Positions 36,736-49,361 of a stretch of DNA of 64,000 bases are shown in pieces. The position numbers were made by a program, and so were the translations under genes. The DNA is from Alligator mississippiensis (taxonomy: Eukaryota > Chordata > Crocodylia > Alligatoridae). Every line of letters begins with the position of its first letter. Position 1 is the stretch's first letter. The DNA is taken from positions 19,166,501 to 19,230,500 of the forward strand of contig NC_081835.1 of the NCBI RefSeq assembly GCF_030867095.1. Reading direction: 5' to 3'. Under the pieces are notes generated by a model. It searched no databases. It saw only the letters and a list, made by a program, of their open reading frames with translations, and was not told the DNA's origin.

Positions 36736-37260
36736 CCCACGCCGCCGGCCCGGGGCGCGGGGAGGCCGGAACGGCTGGCGGGCGGGACGCGCGTTGCAGC
36801 CGGGCGCGGCGGCGGACGGACCGGGCGGACCGGGGCGGGGCGGGGCGGGGCAAGGCAGGGCGCCCATGGCGGCGGCGGCGGCGGCAGCGGCCGAGGGGCC
36901 GGAGCCGGGTCCGGGGCGGCTGAACGTGAACGTGGGCGTGCTGGGCCACATCGACAGCGGCAAGACGGCGCTGGCCCGAGCGCTCAGCACCGCCGGCTCT
37001 ACCGCCGCCTTCGACCGCGCGCCGCAGAGCCGCGCCCGCGGCATCACCCTGGACCTGGGCTTCTCGTGCCTCTGCACCGCGCTGCCCCCGCGCCTCGGCC
37101 CCGGCCCCGGCCCCGGCCCCGGCCACGGGCACCTGCAGTTCACGCTGGTGGACTGCCCCGGCCACGCCTCCCTCATCCGGACCATCATCGGCGGTGAGGG
37201 CCCGACCCTGTCCCTGTCCCTGTCCCTGCGGGGGTGCGGGGCCCGGGCGGGCGCGGGGGC
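36736..37260. promoter_or_regulatory. EEFSEC: EEFSEC CpG island and core promoter
   Basis: This GC-dense stretch contains many CG pairs and several GGGGCGGGGC-type Sp1 boxes at 36830-36850, just upstream of the ATG. No TATA box is visible. The transcription start probably lies within 36740-36860, but this is inferred only from composition. Confidence 0.65.
36866..37193 (+). CDS. EEFSEC: EEFSEC coding exon 1, selenocysteine-specific elongation factor (N-terminal part)
   Basis: EEFSEC is the GTPase that carries Sec-tRNA to the ribosome at UGA codons, working with SECISBP2. The exon encodes 109 residues plus one base. Visible motifs: G1 GHIDSGKT at 27-34, switch I / G2 RGITLDLGFS starting at residue 58, and G3 DCPGH at 96-100, ending LIRTIIG(G). 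The donor is GTGAGG after GGC G, phase 1. The ATG sits in a good Kozak context (GCGCCCATGG). The N-terminus has eight consecutive alanines and a GPEPGPG stretch, longer than the short MAGRR-type start I recall for human. A Pro-Gly repeat (77-86) occupies the loop between G2 and G3, which is also variable in mammals. Exon 2 (AQIIDLMMLVVDVTKGMQ region) is not in this window. Identity is very secure. Confidence 0.96.
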
Positions 37261-37289
37261 ATGAGTGACATGAGCCCCCCCAGGGCCGG

Positions 37290-37830
37290 GACAGTGGCAC
37301 CGACGGACACAGGCGTAGGCACGTTGCAGAGACACAGGCGTAGACACATGGCGGGTGGACACAGAGGCATAGACTTGGATGCGGAGATGCAGACAGACAC
37401 ACGGGCCTTGACACGGATGCAGAGACAGGCAGATACAGGTGTAGACTCAGATGGATACACAGGAGTAGACACGGATGCAGATACAGACCGACATGTGGGT
37501 GTAGACACAATGCAGAGACAGGGACACACAGGCGTAGACTTGGATGCAGAAACGCAGCCAGACATGCAGGCGTAGACACAGATGCAGGCACAGACGGACA
37601 TACAGGCATAGTTATGGATGCAGAGACAGGGATGGACACACAGGTGTAGACAAATGCAGAGATGCAGACAGATGGACACACAGTTATAGACACGGGTGCA
37701 GAGATGCAGACAGACAAACACACAGATGCAGACACAGACGTGGACACAGCAGCAGCACAGGCACACAAGAGACAATGGACAGACGGACAGAGAAGCAGAG
37801 ACAGACACAGACATGCGTGCAGACATGCCT
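37290..37830 (+). repeat. Minisatellite in EEFSEC intron 1
   Basis: A degenerate tandem array of ~35-50 bp units built from CACAGGCGTAGACAC, GGATGCAGAGACAG and related blocks. It begins about 100 bp after the exon 1 donor. Its composition keeps the reverse frame open for hundreds of codons, which explains the long but meaningless reverse reading frames over 36242-38204. Confidence 0.9.
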
Positions 37831-37935
37831 GCTGCCGGATGAAGCTCCAGTGTGGATCCGGCCTCTTTGGAGTCAGGAGTGCTGGTTCCCCCGTGGTGGG
37901 TTGGGAAAAGGCCCATGTAACCGCAGAGGGCAGGT

Positions 37936-38040
37936 GGATGTGCACCTTGTAGACTAATGTGCACCTTGTAGACTGAACAGGAGATGGATAGCACGAGCGT
38001 TTGAGAGCCCGAGCTCTGGTGCTGAAAGATGTGCACAGAG
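37936..38040 (+). repeat. Fragment of the GTAGACTAA-type interspersed repeat
   Basis: GTGCACCTTGTAGACT is duplicated in tandem, followed by GCACGAGCGTTTGAGAGCCC, a pattern shared with the repeat at ~35890-36110 and known to me from crocodilian loci. Class unknown. Confidence 0.45.
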
Positions 38041-39297
38041 CAACATAGCAAGCAGAGTGGACTCCATGTAACAACAGCCAGGAGCGGGCCCACATTGGGG
38101 ATGTCTTTACTGGTACCAGAATAAGTACTGTGGGGAGTGGACCAAAAAAAAGGGCCTGTGTGCTTGCTGGTCAATGAGAGGAACAACCTCCCCAAGCTTT
38201 TCACACCTTGTTAAGGCTCACCTTGCTTCTCGGAGCCCCTTACTATTGTAATTGCAACCTTGACATTGACGGGGCTCGGTCAGTCTGGGCTGCTTTAGAA
38301 GCCTTGAAGTAATTTCCCCCTTGACTCGGGTACAGGGAGAATGGCTGGGTTACAGTATAGACAGTAGGGCTGAAGAGTTCCTAGGTGCTGAAATGGTTTA
38401 GGCAAGTAACTGACCTGCAGATAATGGGAGTTTGTTACAATGTAAGTAAATAGGGGAAAGATTTGGACCAGCATCTTGCTGTTCAGTTGAGCAAATCATA
38501 CAGTTTACCTATACAGGTATAAATACAGTACATTATGCCAGTATACTTGACCTGTAAAATGGTTCTCATGTGGATGGGGCTCTATTGGCAAAGCTGTGCT
38601 TCAGTTTGTGCAGGTGGTTGATGGTTTTATTTTACTGGTACAGTCTATTTTAGAAAAAGTGCAATTTTACCTGTATGACTGTGGACAGTAGGAGCTTCTG
38701 TTGACAAAGTCACATTGCTGAAGGTTCACATGTCTTCCCTCCAACAGGCTAACTAGGCCAGAAGAGCTCTACAGAGTAGACTTGGCATAAGACTTGTGTT
38801 GGTGTCAAAAAATCACACCCTAGCTAATATATTCATGCTAATACAAAAGTTGCATGTAGACTGTATATGTCCCTCCTGGGTAGGTTCAGAGTTAGTGGCT
38901 GGGGAGTTAGGTTTGCTAATTTTTAAAGCATATATATATATTTAAAAAAAATCTTTGTTGCTAAAAGGGGCAGTGTGTTCCTTCTTAGTATATTTCACAG
39001 CTCTACATTTTTAATCAGATTTCTCAGTTTTCTTGGAATTTCCTTAATTTAAAATGCTACAGGTTGTCCTGATGAGGAGCTCAAATGTACACTTGTTAGA
39101 AATTCAGATGCACAATTCCTTTCCTACTGTGACCCATGTCAAGCTATAGATTTGGAAGCACTGTATATATTTCAGTGACCCTTCATTTTATTACCTTTTT
39201 GTGTAAGAAGAGAGGTGAAGGTGAATCTGACTTATTTCAGCTGAATGTTTCAAATAAATTCACATTGGCTGGGGGGAAAAATAACTTCCACTTCCTG

Positions 39298-39349
39298 AAA
39301 GGCACTTAGATTTGCTTGTATAGAAAGGCACTTAGATTTGCTTGTATAG
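39298..39349. repeat. 26-bp tandem duplication
   Basis: The unit AAAGGCACTTAGATTTGCTT plus GTATAG occurs twice head to tail without a mismatch inside the unit, which suggests a fairly recent local duplication. Confidence 0.85.
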
Positions 39350-42300
39350 TAAGGCTGTTGCTTGCTGTAAAACAGAGGTGATTGAATCTTGCCCCATTGA
39401 AGCCTTTCTTGGCAAACCTAGGAGCTTCTGTATTTGTTCAAAACAAAATGCTTTTGTATTACTTAATACAGGTGGTAATATCAGAAAACTTCATGGCAAC
39501 TTTTCCATGTACAGTTTTTGGGGGAATGAACTTTAGGATAGAAAGTTGAGCAAAGATCAGGAAAGCCTGTTGAAAGGGGATTTGATGTAGGGAAGTTAAG
39601 GTTTTGACTTCTCTTTGGGTATGAATTCTCAATAAAAGGACTTTGAGATCATCATATGTCTTCTGACTCCTGTAGAGCCTTGGTAGGGTGAAAGCATGAT
39701 GAAGACTGCCTTGTTTGGGGTCATGTGTTTAAATTCCTGTGTCCGGGTTGTTTTAAACAGTAACGGGTCTCGGTACGTGCTGGAGAGAGGGGCTTTTTTG
39801 AGTTTAGATGTTACTAATTTTCACAAATATTGTTTAGAAGTTATAGCATTTTTTATAATGTTGTTGCTCCTTTGTTAATATTTATAAGTACTGGCATAAA
39901 TAAACCTTCTCTGTTATGTGTTCTCTAGAGAGAGAGTTACTTGCAGCTAAAGTTGGAGACTTAGCTAATGTTAATCTGGCGTTTTGTGAGAGACAATACT
40001 TCTGACAGTAACTGGCACAAGAAACGTGTTTAGGATTGAGAAGTTATGCAAGTGAGTGGCAATGGTAACATAAGAAAGGACTATTTTAAATGCAAAAAAT
40101 GCTTACGTTTCTGGGCCATATGTCACCAAAATGCATTAACCCTGGACTCTGAAGTGTACTGTTTCTTGACTAGGAGTTTCAAAATGAGCAGCAGCAGGTC
40201 TAACTTCCTTCAGAACAACCCAGTTGGTGCTCCTTAGTGCTTATACACAGGGACCTTCTTTAGAATGGGTTCGTTCCCTGTGCCTTTTCTTTTCTGAGGC
40301 TGACTTCGGAGATTACCTGCCAGTTGGAATGAGAACCCGCCAGCTCATTTCATATATTCATGAGAAAAGTACCTTTTGTGGAGCTTTAGTACTTGCCAGT
40401 GATGCCTCTGATGCCTATGGCTTTGTGTCCTCCTTTATAGAATAACAGACACTTATTGCTTCAGTTCCCTGGCAATTTGGAGCAACTGTTCTGTTGCTCA
40501 GCAATTACAGGGAGAGGATGACCATGTTTTGCATTTCAGAAATCTGTGGGTTGCAGTTAGCCTTCAAACTGTGCTTTGTTTCACAGCAGATGTGGTTGGT
40601 CATTTATACAGACACCTGTATAAGTTATTTTCAAGACCAATATTTATTCTGGTAGATGGGATGGTTTTCTTGGAGGTGTCTGTGTAGACAATTGCATTTG
40701 GATTTAAGTCTCTGTAAGAAACTGCCAAGATCTGGCAGGGCCAAACTTTCCATTGAGCTGTTCACTCATAAGCAAGACCTAGGTGGGTGCTAGGGGAAAA
40801 TCTGGTTTTCATCCACTCTGTGGTGTTGAGTAGATAATGGGTGGAACGAGATTTATCATCAGTACCACAGGGTTCTCATTTGCTGCTTTTCTTTTAGCTT
40901 TACAAAGGAATTTGGATTGTTTGGTCCCAGCTGTCAATATTATCTGAATATAACAATTAAACTTTCATTGCTCACTGACCATGAAGTATAAAAAAAAATT
41001 CTGAAGAGTAAGAGAGAATGTGGGTTATGGACAGTGGATTAAACAGCACAATGGAGATTGTTTCCTGCAAAAATAATTCTTTATTTATAATTGTTCAGAC
41101 ACATGGAATTACGTATAAAGTAAGCCAGATCAATTTAGTTCTGATTGTAATTCTACCCAAAGACTGGTTCTTGTTTTAGTAGAACACTGAGACCAGATTA
41201 GCATGACCTTCTACAGCATTTTCATATCAGGAAATGTACAGAATGGAAAAGGCAAAATTACAGAAATAGAATACTGCGGTAATAGAATATTGCAATTAAA
41301 GAAATACAAAGTAATGAAAAGTGAAGGAGGAGTGTACTTTTCAATTGTCTCTGACACTGCACTAAAAATTCTTGATTTCGGTTGCAGAGTAAAGCTTTGA
41401 TACTACAGTCTGATCTGTGCATGTCCCTCAGTCTCATTTGGGTTCAACATGATTGGAGCTTAAGTGAAATATAATCTAATTAGTTCTCTGTATTGGAAAT
41501 GGTTCAGTTCTTGGATACTGGTATTGCTTGCTCTTCTACCTTTCCAAAACCGTAAGTCTGACTTCCAAATCAGAAGCTTTAAAAAAAAATAGATTATTTT
41601 GATCCTGTTTCTACCTTTTGAATCTCTAGACCTCAAATTTTCAAGATTTTCTTTGCAACCACAAAGCCTAGTAACATCTGCTTGTTTTTCTTTTTTAAAT
41701 GAAACCTGTGATTCTCTTGTAATCACAGCACTCCAGGAGCCGGGATTTCCAATACAGTGTCAAGTATTATGAGACTTGCCATGGGATCCTGAGTGGGAGA
41801 TGCTAAAAAGTACTTTGGGTGCTGTATGAGATGGCAAATACTTTAAAAATGAACTCTTTCCTTAGAATCAGGAAGGAAGAGAAATGTCAAAATTTAAATC
41901 CAAATATTCTTTTATGTACATCAGACAGAACAGGTAAAATCTGTGGTCTGTAAAGTAGGTATGATGCTAAGGAGGCCTGATTAATGGTAAATCACTTAGT
42001 GATCCCCAGAAAACCTTAGTGGTTTTATATATACATGCACGGTGTTATTTGCGGTAGTATTTAAACCTCTATTTGAAGGCTTTCCCAGGGTGGCAGTTAC
42101 TTTTTAAAGAGCTAAATGAAACAGTGTGTCCCTTCATATCATATTGGTACTAGCTAATTGTCCTTAAAGGGTTTCCGGTAGCTGTGTCTTGTATCCTTGC
42201 CTGTTTGTCTTGTTGTTTTGCAGGACAGCATTTGACCTTGCAATACTTTTCCTGGTAACACCAAACAAGCCTCACCGGAGAGGAAAGTTTCAAGTCTAAA

Positions 42301-43014
42301 CGAATGCAGAATGTTTGAGTGGTAACCAAATGGAATGGAAGATGGAAGTCATATTTCATTCTGTGTGGTTGCATTTTTCTTCTTATAGAGCTTGCCCTTG
42401 AGAACAGAACATATCAAGTGTTAAATCAAAAGAATTTTTTTACCTACATGCTAGGACTAGAAAATGTTACAGGCAGCTCCACCTATGATGTTGTCTTAAG
42501 GTTTTAGCCCAGAAGGTTATATTCAAGGTTGGAATGAGAATGACTGACAGTAGACTTTTTAATATATTACTTTTTAGGTCTTAGTTACATTTTACACCCC
42601 ATCACTTTCAGTTTGTTCTTGGACACTGAAACCCAGTGGTTTAACCTAGCAGTGAAGTATTGAAACAGACTGGGAATCTCCATGCTGCCATGCATTTCCC
42701 TGGCTTTTACTAGTGCCGCACTGCTTCAGTTTGCTAATTTTTGGGGGAGGGTAACTGAGGAGGGCCACAAAACAATAGTCTGAGGATGTGGGGAAGAGGG
42801 GTCAGTTGTAGTAATAAGGTTATATGATTACACTGTGAAGATGCATGCACCTCATTGTGGGATGATTTAAATGTATATACAAGATCAACGTCTTTGACAT
42901 GCTGCTTATGGGTGTCATGGTTAAGTGTGCAATGCTTCCCCTGTGTATCATCACATGGCCTTATAAAATAGAGAAGGGAGATAAGTGATGTGCTGGTCAG
43001 GATTCTCTCTCAGG

Positions 43015-43254
43015 CAGGGCCGTCCTGGGGGGTGTGTGCGAATTGGGGTGACTGCCCTGGGTCCCATGCTTTCAGGGGTCCTGCGAAGCTGGGTGGAGTG
43101 GCCACAGTGACTCTGTGCTGCCGCTGGCTTCATGTCTGGCTGCTTGGCACCCACTGTCGGCGAATCCACCGCCGGCTTCCTCACGTCTGGGGGCAGGACC
43201 CCACACAGACTGATTTGCCTCGGGCCCTGCACCCAGCTTGGGTCATCTCTGCCC
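43015..43254. mobile_element. hAT-like GC-rich MITE (family E)
   Basis: The left end CAGGGCCGTCCTGGGG leads to GGTGACTGCCCTGGGTCCC, and the right side has CTCGGGCCCTGCACCCAG, the mirror arrangement typical of this MITE type. The right terminus is diverged and no target duplication is seen, so limits are approximate. A relative is nested at 62116-62324. Confidence 0.6.
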
Positions 43255-43514
43255 ACGGGCTCCAGTGTTTCAGGTTCCCTTTAAGTTGTTGCTCAGCATA
43301 GAATGGCTGCTACAGTTACCTCTACAGTCAGTGTACAGTTCTTACTTTTGAGAATAGTACAAGAACATGGTTCAAGTTCGTTTCTGGTTATAATGAGAGA
43401 CTATGATGTGTAATTGCATATTTTTCCTTGTGGCAAGGTGGCCAATCATATAACCAAGGCCATTGGTTGCTGTTTGGCTTGGTAGTGGTAAAGATGCTTG
43501 AAAATGGTCTCCCA

Positions 43515-43605
43515 GTTATGTAGCATAACTATGCTACGTAATAGCATAGTAATATAGCTACGTAATACATAGCATACAACTATGCTACGTAAGCATAGAC
43601 GTAAT
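43515..43605. repeat. Palindromic TACGTA cluster
   Basis: Three TACGTA palindromes (43535-43540, 43559-43564, 43586-43591) are embedded in repeated CTATGCTACGTAA blocks and their partial complements GCATAG and GCATA. The cluster is AT-rich and could form cruciforms. It matches no element I know. Confidence 0.7.
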
Positions 43606-45251
43606 TTGCTGAAAATAGAACTTCATTTGGAGGATGTATTCTTAAGTTTTGTCACAAACAGCAAGATGCTCATCAGCAGATTGCATAAGTGAATTTCCAT
43701 CTCGTGGCTGAATAATTTTCTATAATCTAAAATGTTGCTTGTTTCTGTTCTCAGTTGCAACTTCTCTTTCCCTGCTAGCATCACAAAGAGCCAAAAGCCC
43801 TATCTGGGATTGAAGTAGAAATGGTAATTCTAGGAGTAATACATTCCCCCTTGTCCATGTGTGTATTGAAGTGCAATATCACTTGATAGACGTGAGTGGT
43901 GGTGTCAGAAATGTTCTTTGGATATTGGTGCAAGTGTAAACCAGTGTTTTGGTTGAGGGATTTTAATCCATCTGGGCTAGTCTGTGTGCTGCTGCTTGTT
44001 CTGAGTTTCTCTTTTGGTACTGAGCCTTATGAATTTCTGTGAGGGTGGAATTATCCTTGTCTGAGGAATAGGGCATTGGTTCATGCATTTGTTCTTCATA
44101 GGCCTATACATCCAGTAGGGTCCTGAATGGTTTCTTGACTGAGTTCAGCAGTAGGGGAAGCCTGCAGAGAGGTTTTACAAGTTAATCTTCCAGGAGAAAC
44201 TCAATCCTCATATTTCATGTTAAGACCACTCTGCGTAGCAAAGTAGTTTAACCAGTAGCAGATTTCTGACTTGCTGATGGTTAATTTCATGCCCTCCAAA
44301 GGGTCAGTGCACGAATACAGAGGTACATGATTACCTCATCCCGGTCACCCGCCCTCCCCACACACGCAGTAAGGGATACCGTACTGTTTGTTTTAGGTAA
44401 GCTGTTTGCAGATGCCCTTTATATGCTTGACTTGGAGTGAGCTGAGCTGGGTTCTCAAAGAATATTTGAAAAAACGGATTTTGCCTATAAAGTTCAAAGG
44501 ACAGGGTAGTCTTATCGAGCTTTAATTGGAAAGCTACTGCTTGACCCTGGTTGTCTAAACCTGTGGGGAACTTTCAACAAACTTGTAGAGTTGTAATCCT
44601 TATGCCTGTCTGAACCTTTGACCTTTTTTACTTCATAACCAGAGCTTCATTGTCACCTTTTGTCCCTACAGTTCCTTTCAAAGAAGGCTGCCTGGCCACT
44701 GTCTGTTTCCACTTTGCTGCTGTGTTCACTTAAGGAAGGGTAATTCATACCTGATACATTGAAGAGCCAAGACTTCTGAACTTGCACAAGGACTTGGGGA
44801 AGGGAAATGAGCAGAGGGAAAGCATGTCTTGCTAATGCAAATGAGTAGCAAACACGTGGTTGGGAGATCAAGGGAAATGCGAGCTCAGTACCAAAGTTCA
44901 CGTTTGGTCGGAGGTAGATCATTTGTAAGACTGTGGTGGCAGCACTTTGTCAGTAGAAAATATTTGATACATTTGTTCAAAAACATAATGGATATTTTTG
45001 TATGCAGGTATGTAGACTCTGTCAGTCTAGTACGATTGATATGAGCGTTTACCGGCTGTTGTACAAAACCTACTTGTCTTTCCTTTTTATGAGGTTGATA
45101 ATGTTGATATTTTTATTTACCCTTGATGAGTGAACAAGTAGGATTTTGCAAGGCTGTTCTTCCCCAAGATTTGACCTCCAGCCCTGCTAATTTCTTCATT
45201 TGGTCACCTAACTGGAAGGATGCAGTGGGGCTGCAGATATAGTCCAAGAAG

Positions 45252-45863
45252 TAGGGTCACCATATTATTTTGAAGGAAATGTGGGATGGGAGTGCCATCT
45301 CTTCCCCCACTTGTCCCTCCCTGTCCCCTGACCCCGTGGCTTCCAGGAGCCCTGATTTTGAGGCAGGACAGAACAGCGTGGAGACCCATGGCTGGATTTC
45401 AACCCCTGTGCACAGAGGCTGGATCTCGTTGGGAGCAGCCCCCATCCTAGCCTCTACCAGCCTGTGATGCGTGGCCACACAGTACTTCCCCCCCCCGCCA
45501 CTGGTAGCTGCTTGGGGCCACTACACATAGCCTGGACCTTGGCAGTAGCCGCAGTGGCAGGGCATGAGGCTTTTGGTGGTGGGCGGCCATCCCGGCTCAC
45601 CCCCATGCACGGCCGAACCCTGGCTCTGGCTCCCGCCCCTGGCCTGCCTCCTTCTGGCCAATCCCTGCCACAGGCAGGAGGAGTAGTGCCCAGCCCACTC
45701 CACGTCTCCAGCTGCTGCTCAGGAGGAACTGGGCTGGGCATGGCACATGTGGCTGGGATGGCACCACTAATCCAGGATTTTTGCCTTGATTTTAGCTAAC
45801 TGGTGCAGATGGCCTATGAAATCCAGGACTGTCCTGGCCAAACCAGGGCATATGTTCACCGTG
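45252..45863. mobile_element. hAT-like element with perfect 8-bp target duplication (family F)
   Basis: Ends TAGGGTCACCATATTATTTT and, on the reverse strand, CACGGTGAACATATGCCC form an imperfect inverted repeat. The 8-mer ccaagaag flanks it exactly on both sides (45244-45251 and 45864-45871). The 612-bp interior is GC-rich, with CCAGGACTGTCCTGGCCA near the right end, and encodes nothing recognisable. Non-autonomous. Confidence 0.9.
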
Positions 45864-48800
45864 CCAAGAAGGGAAGGAGAGCCATTGCCCCTCTGGCATT
45901 GTAGAAAATGCCAATGAGGCATCCTGGGAGAACTTGATCCACTTGCATGTACTTAAGATGATGGGGGCTGGAACAACTGGGCTTCAGTGTGAGTCCTGTT
46001 GGGTGTGGGGAATGGATGGGAGTGGCTGTCCTTTTGGGAGCCCTACAGCCTGGTTATTAATGCAAAAAGCATCCTCAATTTTTTTTTATAACAGTCCAGA
46101 TGTGTATGTATTAGGTTGTTATACCTATAAAGCATGTTGGGTTGTCATCTATCTTCTTGCATACATTGTTATCCATTCACCATGGGTTTTTTAACTTTAA
46201 CCCATTGGGGAACAATCCTCAGTTGTAACCCTCTGTTGATTGTATTGTATTGGAATGAGATATTTGAATATTGGCTCATTAAGATCCAGTGCTGGACAGG
46301 GAGACCAGATCTGAGTAGCTCCTATAAAAGTTGCTTCTAAAGAACTTCTCGAATGTCATTTGAATTTATAATACAATCTTCTGGATGCAGGTCAGTTGGC
46401 CCAATGGTAGAGTTCTCAACTGCTATATAGGGAGGCTTAAATTTGTTTCTAGACCTCTTGACCTGGCCGGAGTAAAAAATGTGAGAGGAGTGTGTTTTTC
46501 TTCAGGGAAAGAGTGCCTACCTTTGCTTAATAGTTATCATTCTGGTCAGTTGTGTTGGGGAGCTTGGGAAGGACCCCTGGCAACCAGCAGGAGTTGAGGA
46601 AGGCAGCTGTAATAAGGAAGCCTGGGATGTCATGAGCAGATGTTAAAACCCAGAAGAGCTAGGACTCCTGGTCTCAGGAGAGAGAACTTGTGTGTTCTGA
46701 ACTGATTGATACTTTGGAAATACTTTGTTACATCGGGGTGGCCGACCTGCAGCATGAGTGTCAAAAGTGGCACGGGCAGCCTTTGTGGCAGATCATGGAA
46801 GGGGCAGGCCCCACAGCAATAGATGAGGCAGAAAGCGGAGAAGATCAGGCAGGGAGCACAGGACAGGAAGGAGAAAGTGGAGGGGGAGATTGGGCATGGA
46901 GTACAGAATAGGGACCCGAAAGCAGATTGAGCAAAAATGATTGGAGTGGCGCTTGGGGAGGATGTAGGCTAGTTTGTGGCACGCCTGTCAGAAAGGTTTG
47001 TTCCCTTTGTGTTAAATGAAGAAGTTTCAGCATTTCCTCAATGAAGATGTTGTCTAAAGCACCTGTTGAAGTTCGTCTATTTGTTGTGCTTATAAATGGC
47101 GTATGTGGGCAGTATAGTTGTACTCCAGTTACTCTCTGTCTAGTAAACACTTTTAACATTATTGCCTTAAAGTTTTGAAACTGAATTACTTTTTCCCCCT
47201 TCAAACTGAAATTTACAGTTTTAAAAAATGATTTCAACATGCTCTACTAGTATGTAATATTTACACAAGAACTTGTAGGAACAACTGTATTGACTTTAGC
47301 TGTTTCACGTGAAAATGTTTGCTTGTTGAGAGTACAGGTTGGCACAGGTCAAGAGAAGACAGTTGGTATAACAAGTTGCTGCTGTTAAAAAGAAAAAAAG
47401 AAAAGAAAATGCAACCTTTTCTACTGGACTTTATGGTGCACAAGAGGGCAGTGTTTGCTTACTATGTAGGATCTTTATGATAAATGTATAGGGTAGCAGG
47501 TCAGCCTGGAGGGAGTGACCTCAGTTTGAAACAAAATAAAATGAAGTATAGACCCAGAATTCAAACTGGGCCCCCTATCCCACTCCAAAGCAAATTCATT
47601 TGTGCTTTGCTTTTAACAAAGAACTGTTTCCGTTTTGATGTCCTCAACTTTGCGGTATTTGTAATTTAGGCAAAAAAAAAGATTTTTAGTTGAAAGCCGC
47701 ATGTGAGTAGGAGGACTCTCCCACCCTCGTGGAAGGGGTCAAATGTTGTATAGGGTTTTTTTTCCATTTATGTAAGGATTATCCGATTTAGCTTGTAAAG
47801 CAATTAGAGATGTGGGAACCATGGTACTCAATATTAATACACACACCTGCATATTTTACCTTAAGGTCATCTAACAAATGAGCAAAAGCAAGGAAATTGC
47901 ATGGTGTTAGTCCTAAGTCTGTTCAAACTCCTCCTGTATTGCCTAAGGATTGTATTGTGAGGCCTTTGTTAGAGGGGGATAGTAGAAAACTTGAAGGCAA
48001 TTCATCTAGTTTTTAATATGGAGTTTTCCTTTTTTCATTTGTGTCATAACTGCAGCGTTTGAGAATAAATATTATTGTCTTTTTATTTCATGTTAATGTA
48101 CTTTGTTAACGATCAGGCCAATTTGGTGTGCAGTCTGGTGTAAGGAAGTCTTTGCTTTGCGCTTTCCCCCTCCATTTCTTGGTTTAGAGCTGACAGGTTT
48201 TCCTACTAGGAGCTACAGATTCAACAAGCCCATTGACTTTGTCAGTTAAGTAGAAAGTAGTTGTAGGAGCATACAGAGAAGATTTTTTCCTTACCTTTTA
48301 TGGGATAGAAGAAGAGATGTGAAGAAGCAAGATTTTTGGAGCTATGCTGAGTAATTGCTTTTCTGGTTTTTGTTGAAAGCTGAGAAGTCTTGACTACTTT
48401 TGTAGTGCTCATTTTATTTATTTATACTGTTCATCTTGGTTTTGAGAGCATCATTAACATTACGCTTTAATTCTCCCTTTATCTCTATTTGTAAATTATA
48501 AAGAAGTGTAGGTTTGCTCCACTATTGTCCTTTGGCTTACGTTCAGCTGTGCTTCTACTAATTCAAGGCAACATGTGCACAAAGTTTGGGAGGACATGTT
48601 GCCTATATGCAACAAACCATGTTAGTTCATACTTCATTATTTTACACACATGTACAACAGCTTCTCAGGAGACATTTAATAACCCAGCACGGCAGACTTG
48701 CTAATTCTGGTGTTTGATCATTTTTGCTATTGATCTAAAAACAAAATTTATTTTGTTCCATCATGCTGTGTATTAGCATTCACTGAATAATGACATAACC

Positions 48801-49104
48801 TCTCACCCTTTCTTCTTGCTGCTTATTATCTGAAGGTAGTTTATGAACTGTTTGGGGGTAGTAATCAAATCTATCTGTCTTTTGGTGCTTTTTACCTAAG
48901 GCCTCATTACATTAGTAATTGTCTTATTAAAAGCTTGTTACCAGCCTGAAATCTATTAATAAAATCTCGGTTCATTGTACAATCTGAAGGATTTTTATAA
49001 CTAAAACAATTGTAGTCAAAACAAAGTGCCTTTTTAATGCAGGATTTTTGGTCATGATGGATGTGGCCTCACCTGCTAAGTGGCGCAATTTTTAGCACAG
49101 AGGT

Positions 49105-49200
49105 GGTTAGCCATGTTAGCATCTGATGACATAGGCTGTTACAACAGCTCATGCCTCTGAATTGATTAGTCTCTAAGGTACCACTTTGCCCTACTTGCTG
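49105..49200 (-). repeat. Short sauropsid interspersed repeat (GTTAGCATCTG / AGTCTCTAAGGT type)
   Basis: GTGGTTAGCCATGTTAGCAT is followed by GATTAGTCTCTAAGGTACCA, the same scaffold as at 27593-27680. Fragment limits and strand are approximate. Confidence 0.45.
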
Positions 49201-49361
49201 CCTGACAGTTCGTAGAGGTTTCCTACTCATTGCTGCAGATTACCTACAAGTTCCACTGCATTCATAAATACAAAACCTATAGTTTGGTTTAGAAAGTACC
49301 TTCTGAATAGTAGCTGCTTGATGTAGTCAAATGTTATATGATGTAGAACTTTACATAAAAC

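Noticed and set aside
36258-37197. Alternative plus-strand frames of 221-267 codons through EEFSEC exon 1
   Set aside because: Only the frame starting at 36866 gives the GTPase motifs. The others are out-of-phase readings of GC-rich and tandem-repeat DNA.
36242-38204. Very long reverse-strand reading frames (617 and 339 codons) over the EEFSEC 5' region
   Set aside because: They run through two minisatellites and the antisense of EEFSEC exon 1. The predicted protein is a string of repeat-encoded Val/Ser/Cys/His runs with no domain.
46736-46990. Possible further hAT-like element (CGGGGTGGCCGACCTGC end)
   Set aside because: One end looks like a hAT terminus, but I could not find a matching right end or a target duplication.
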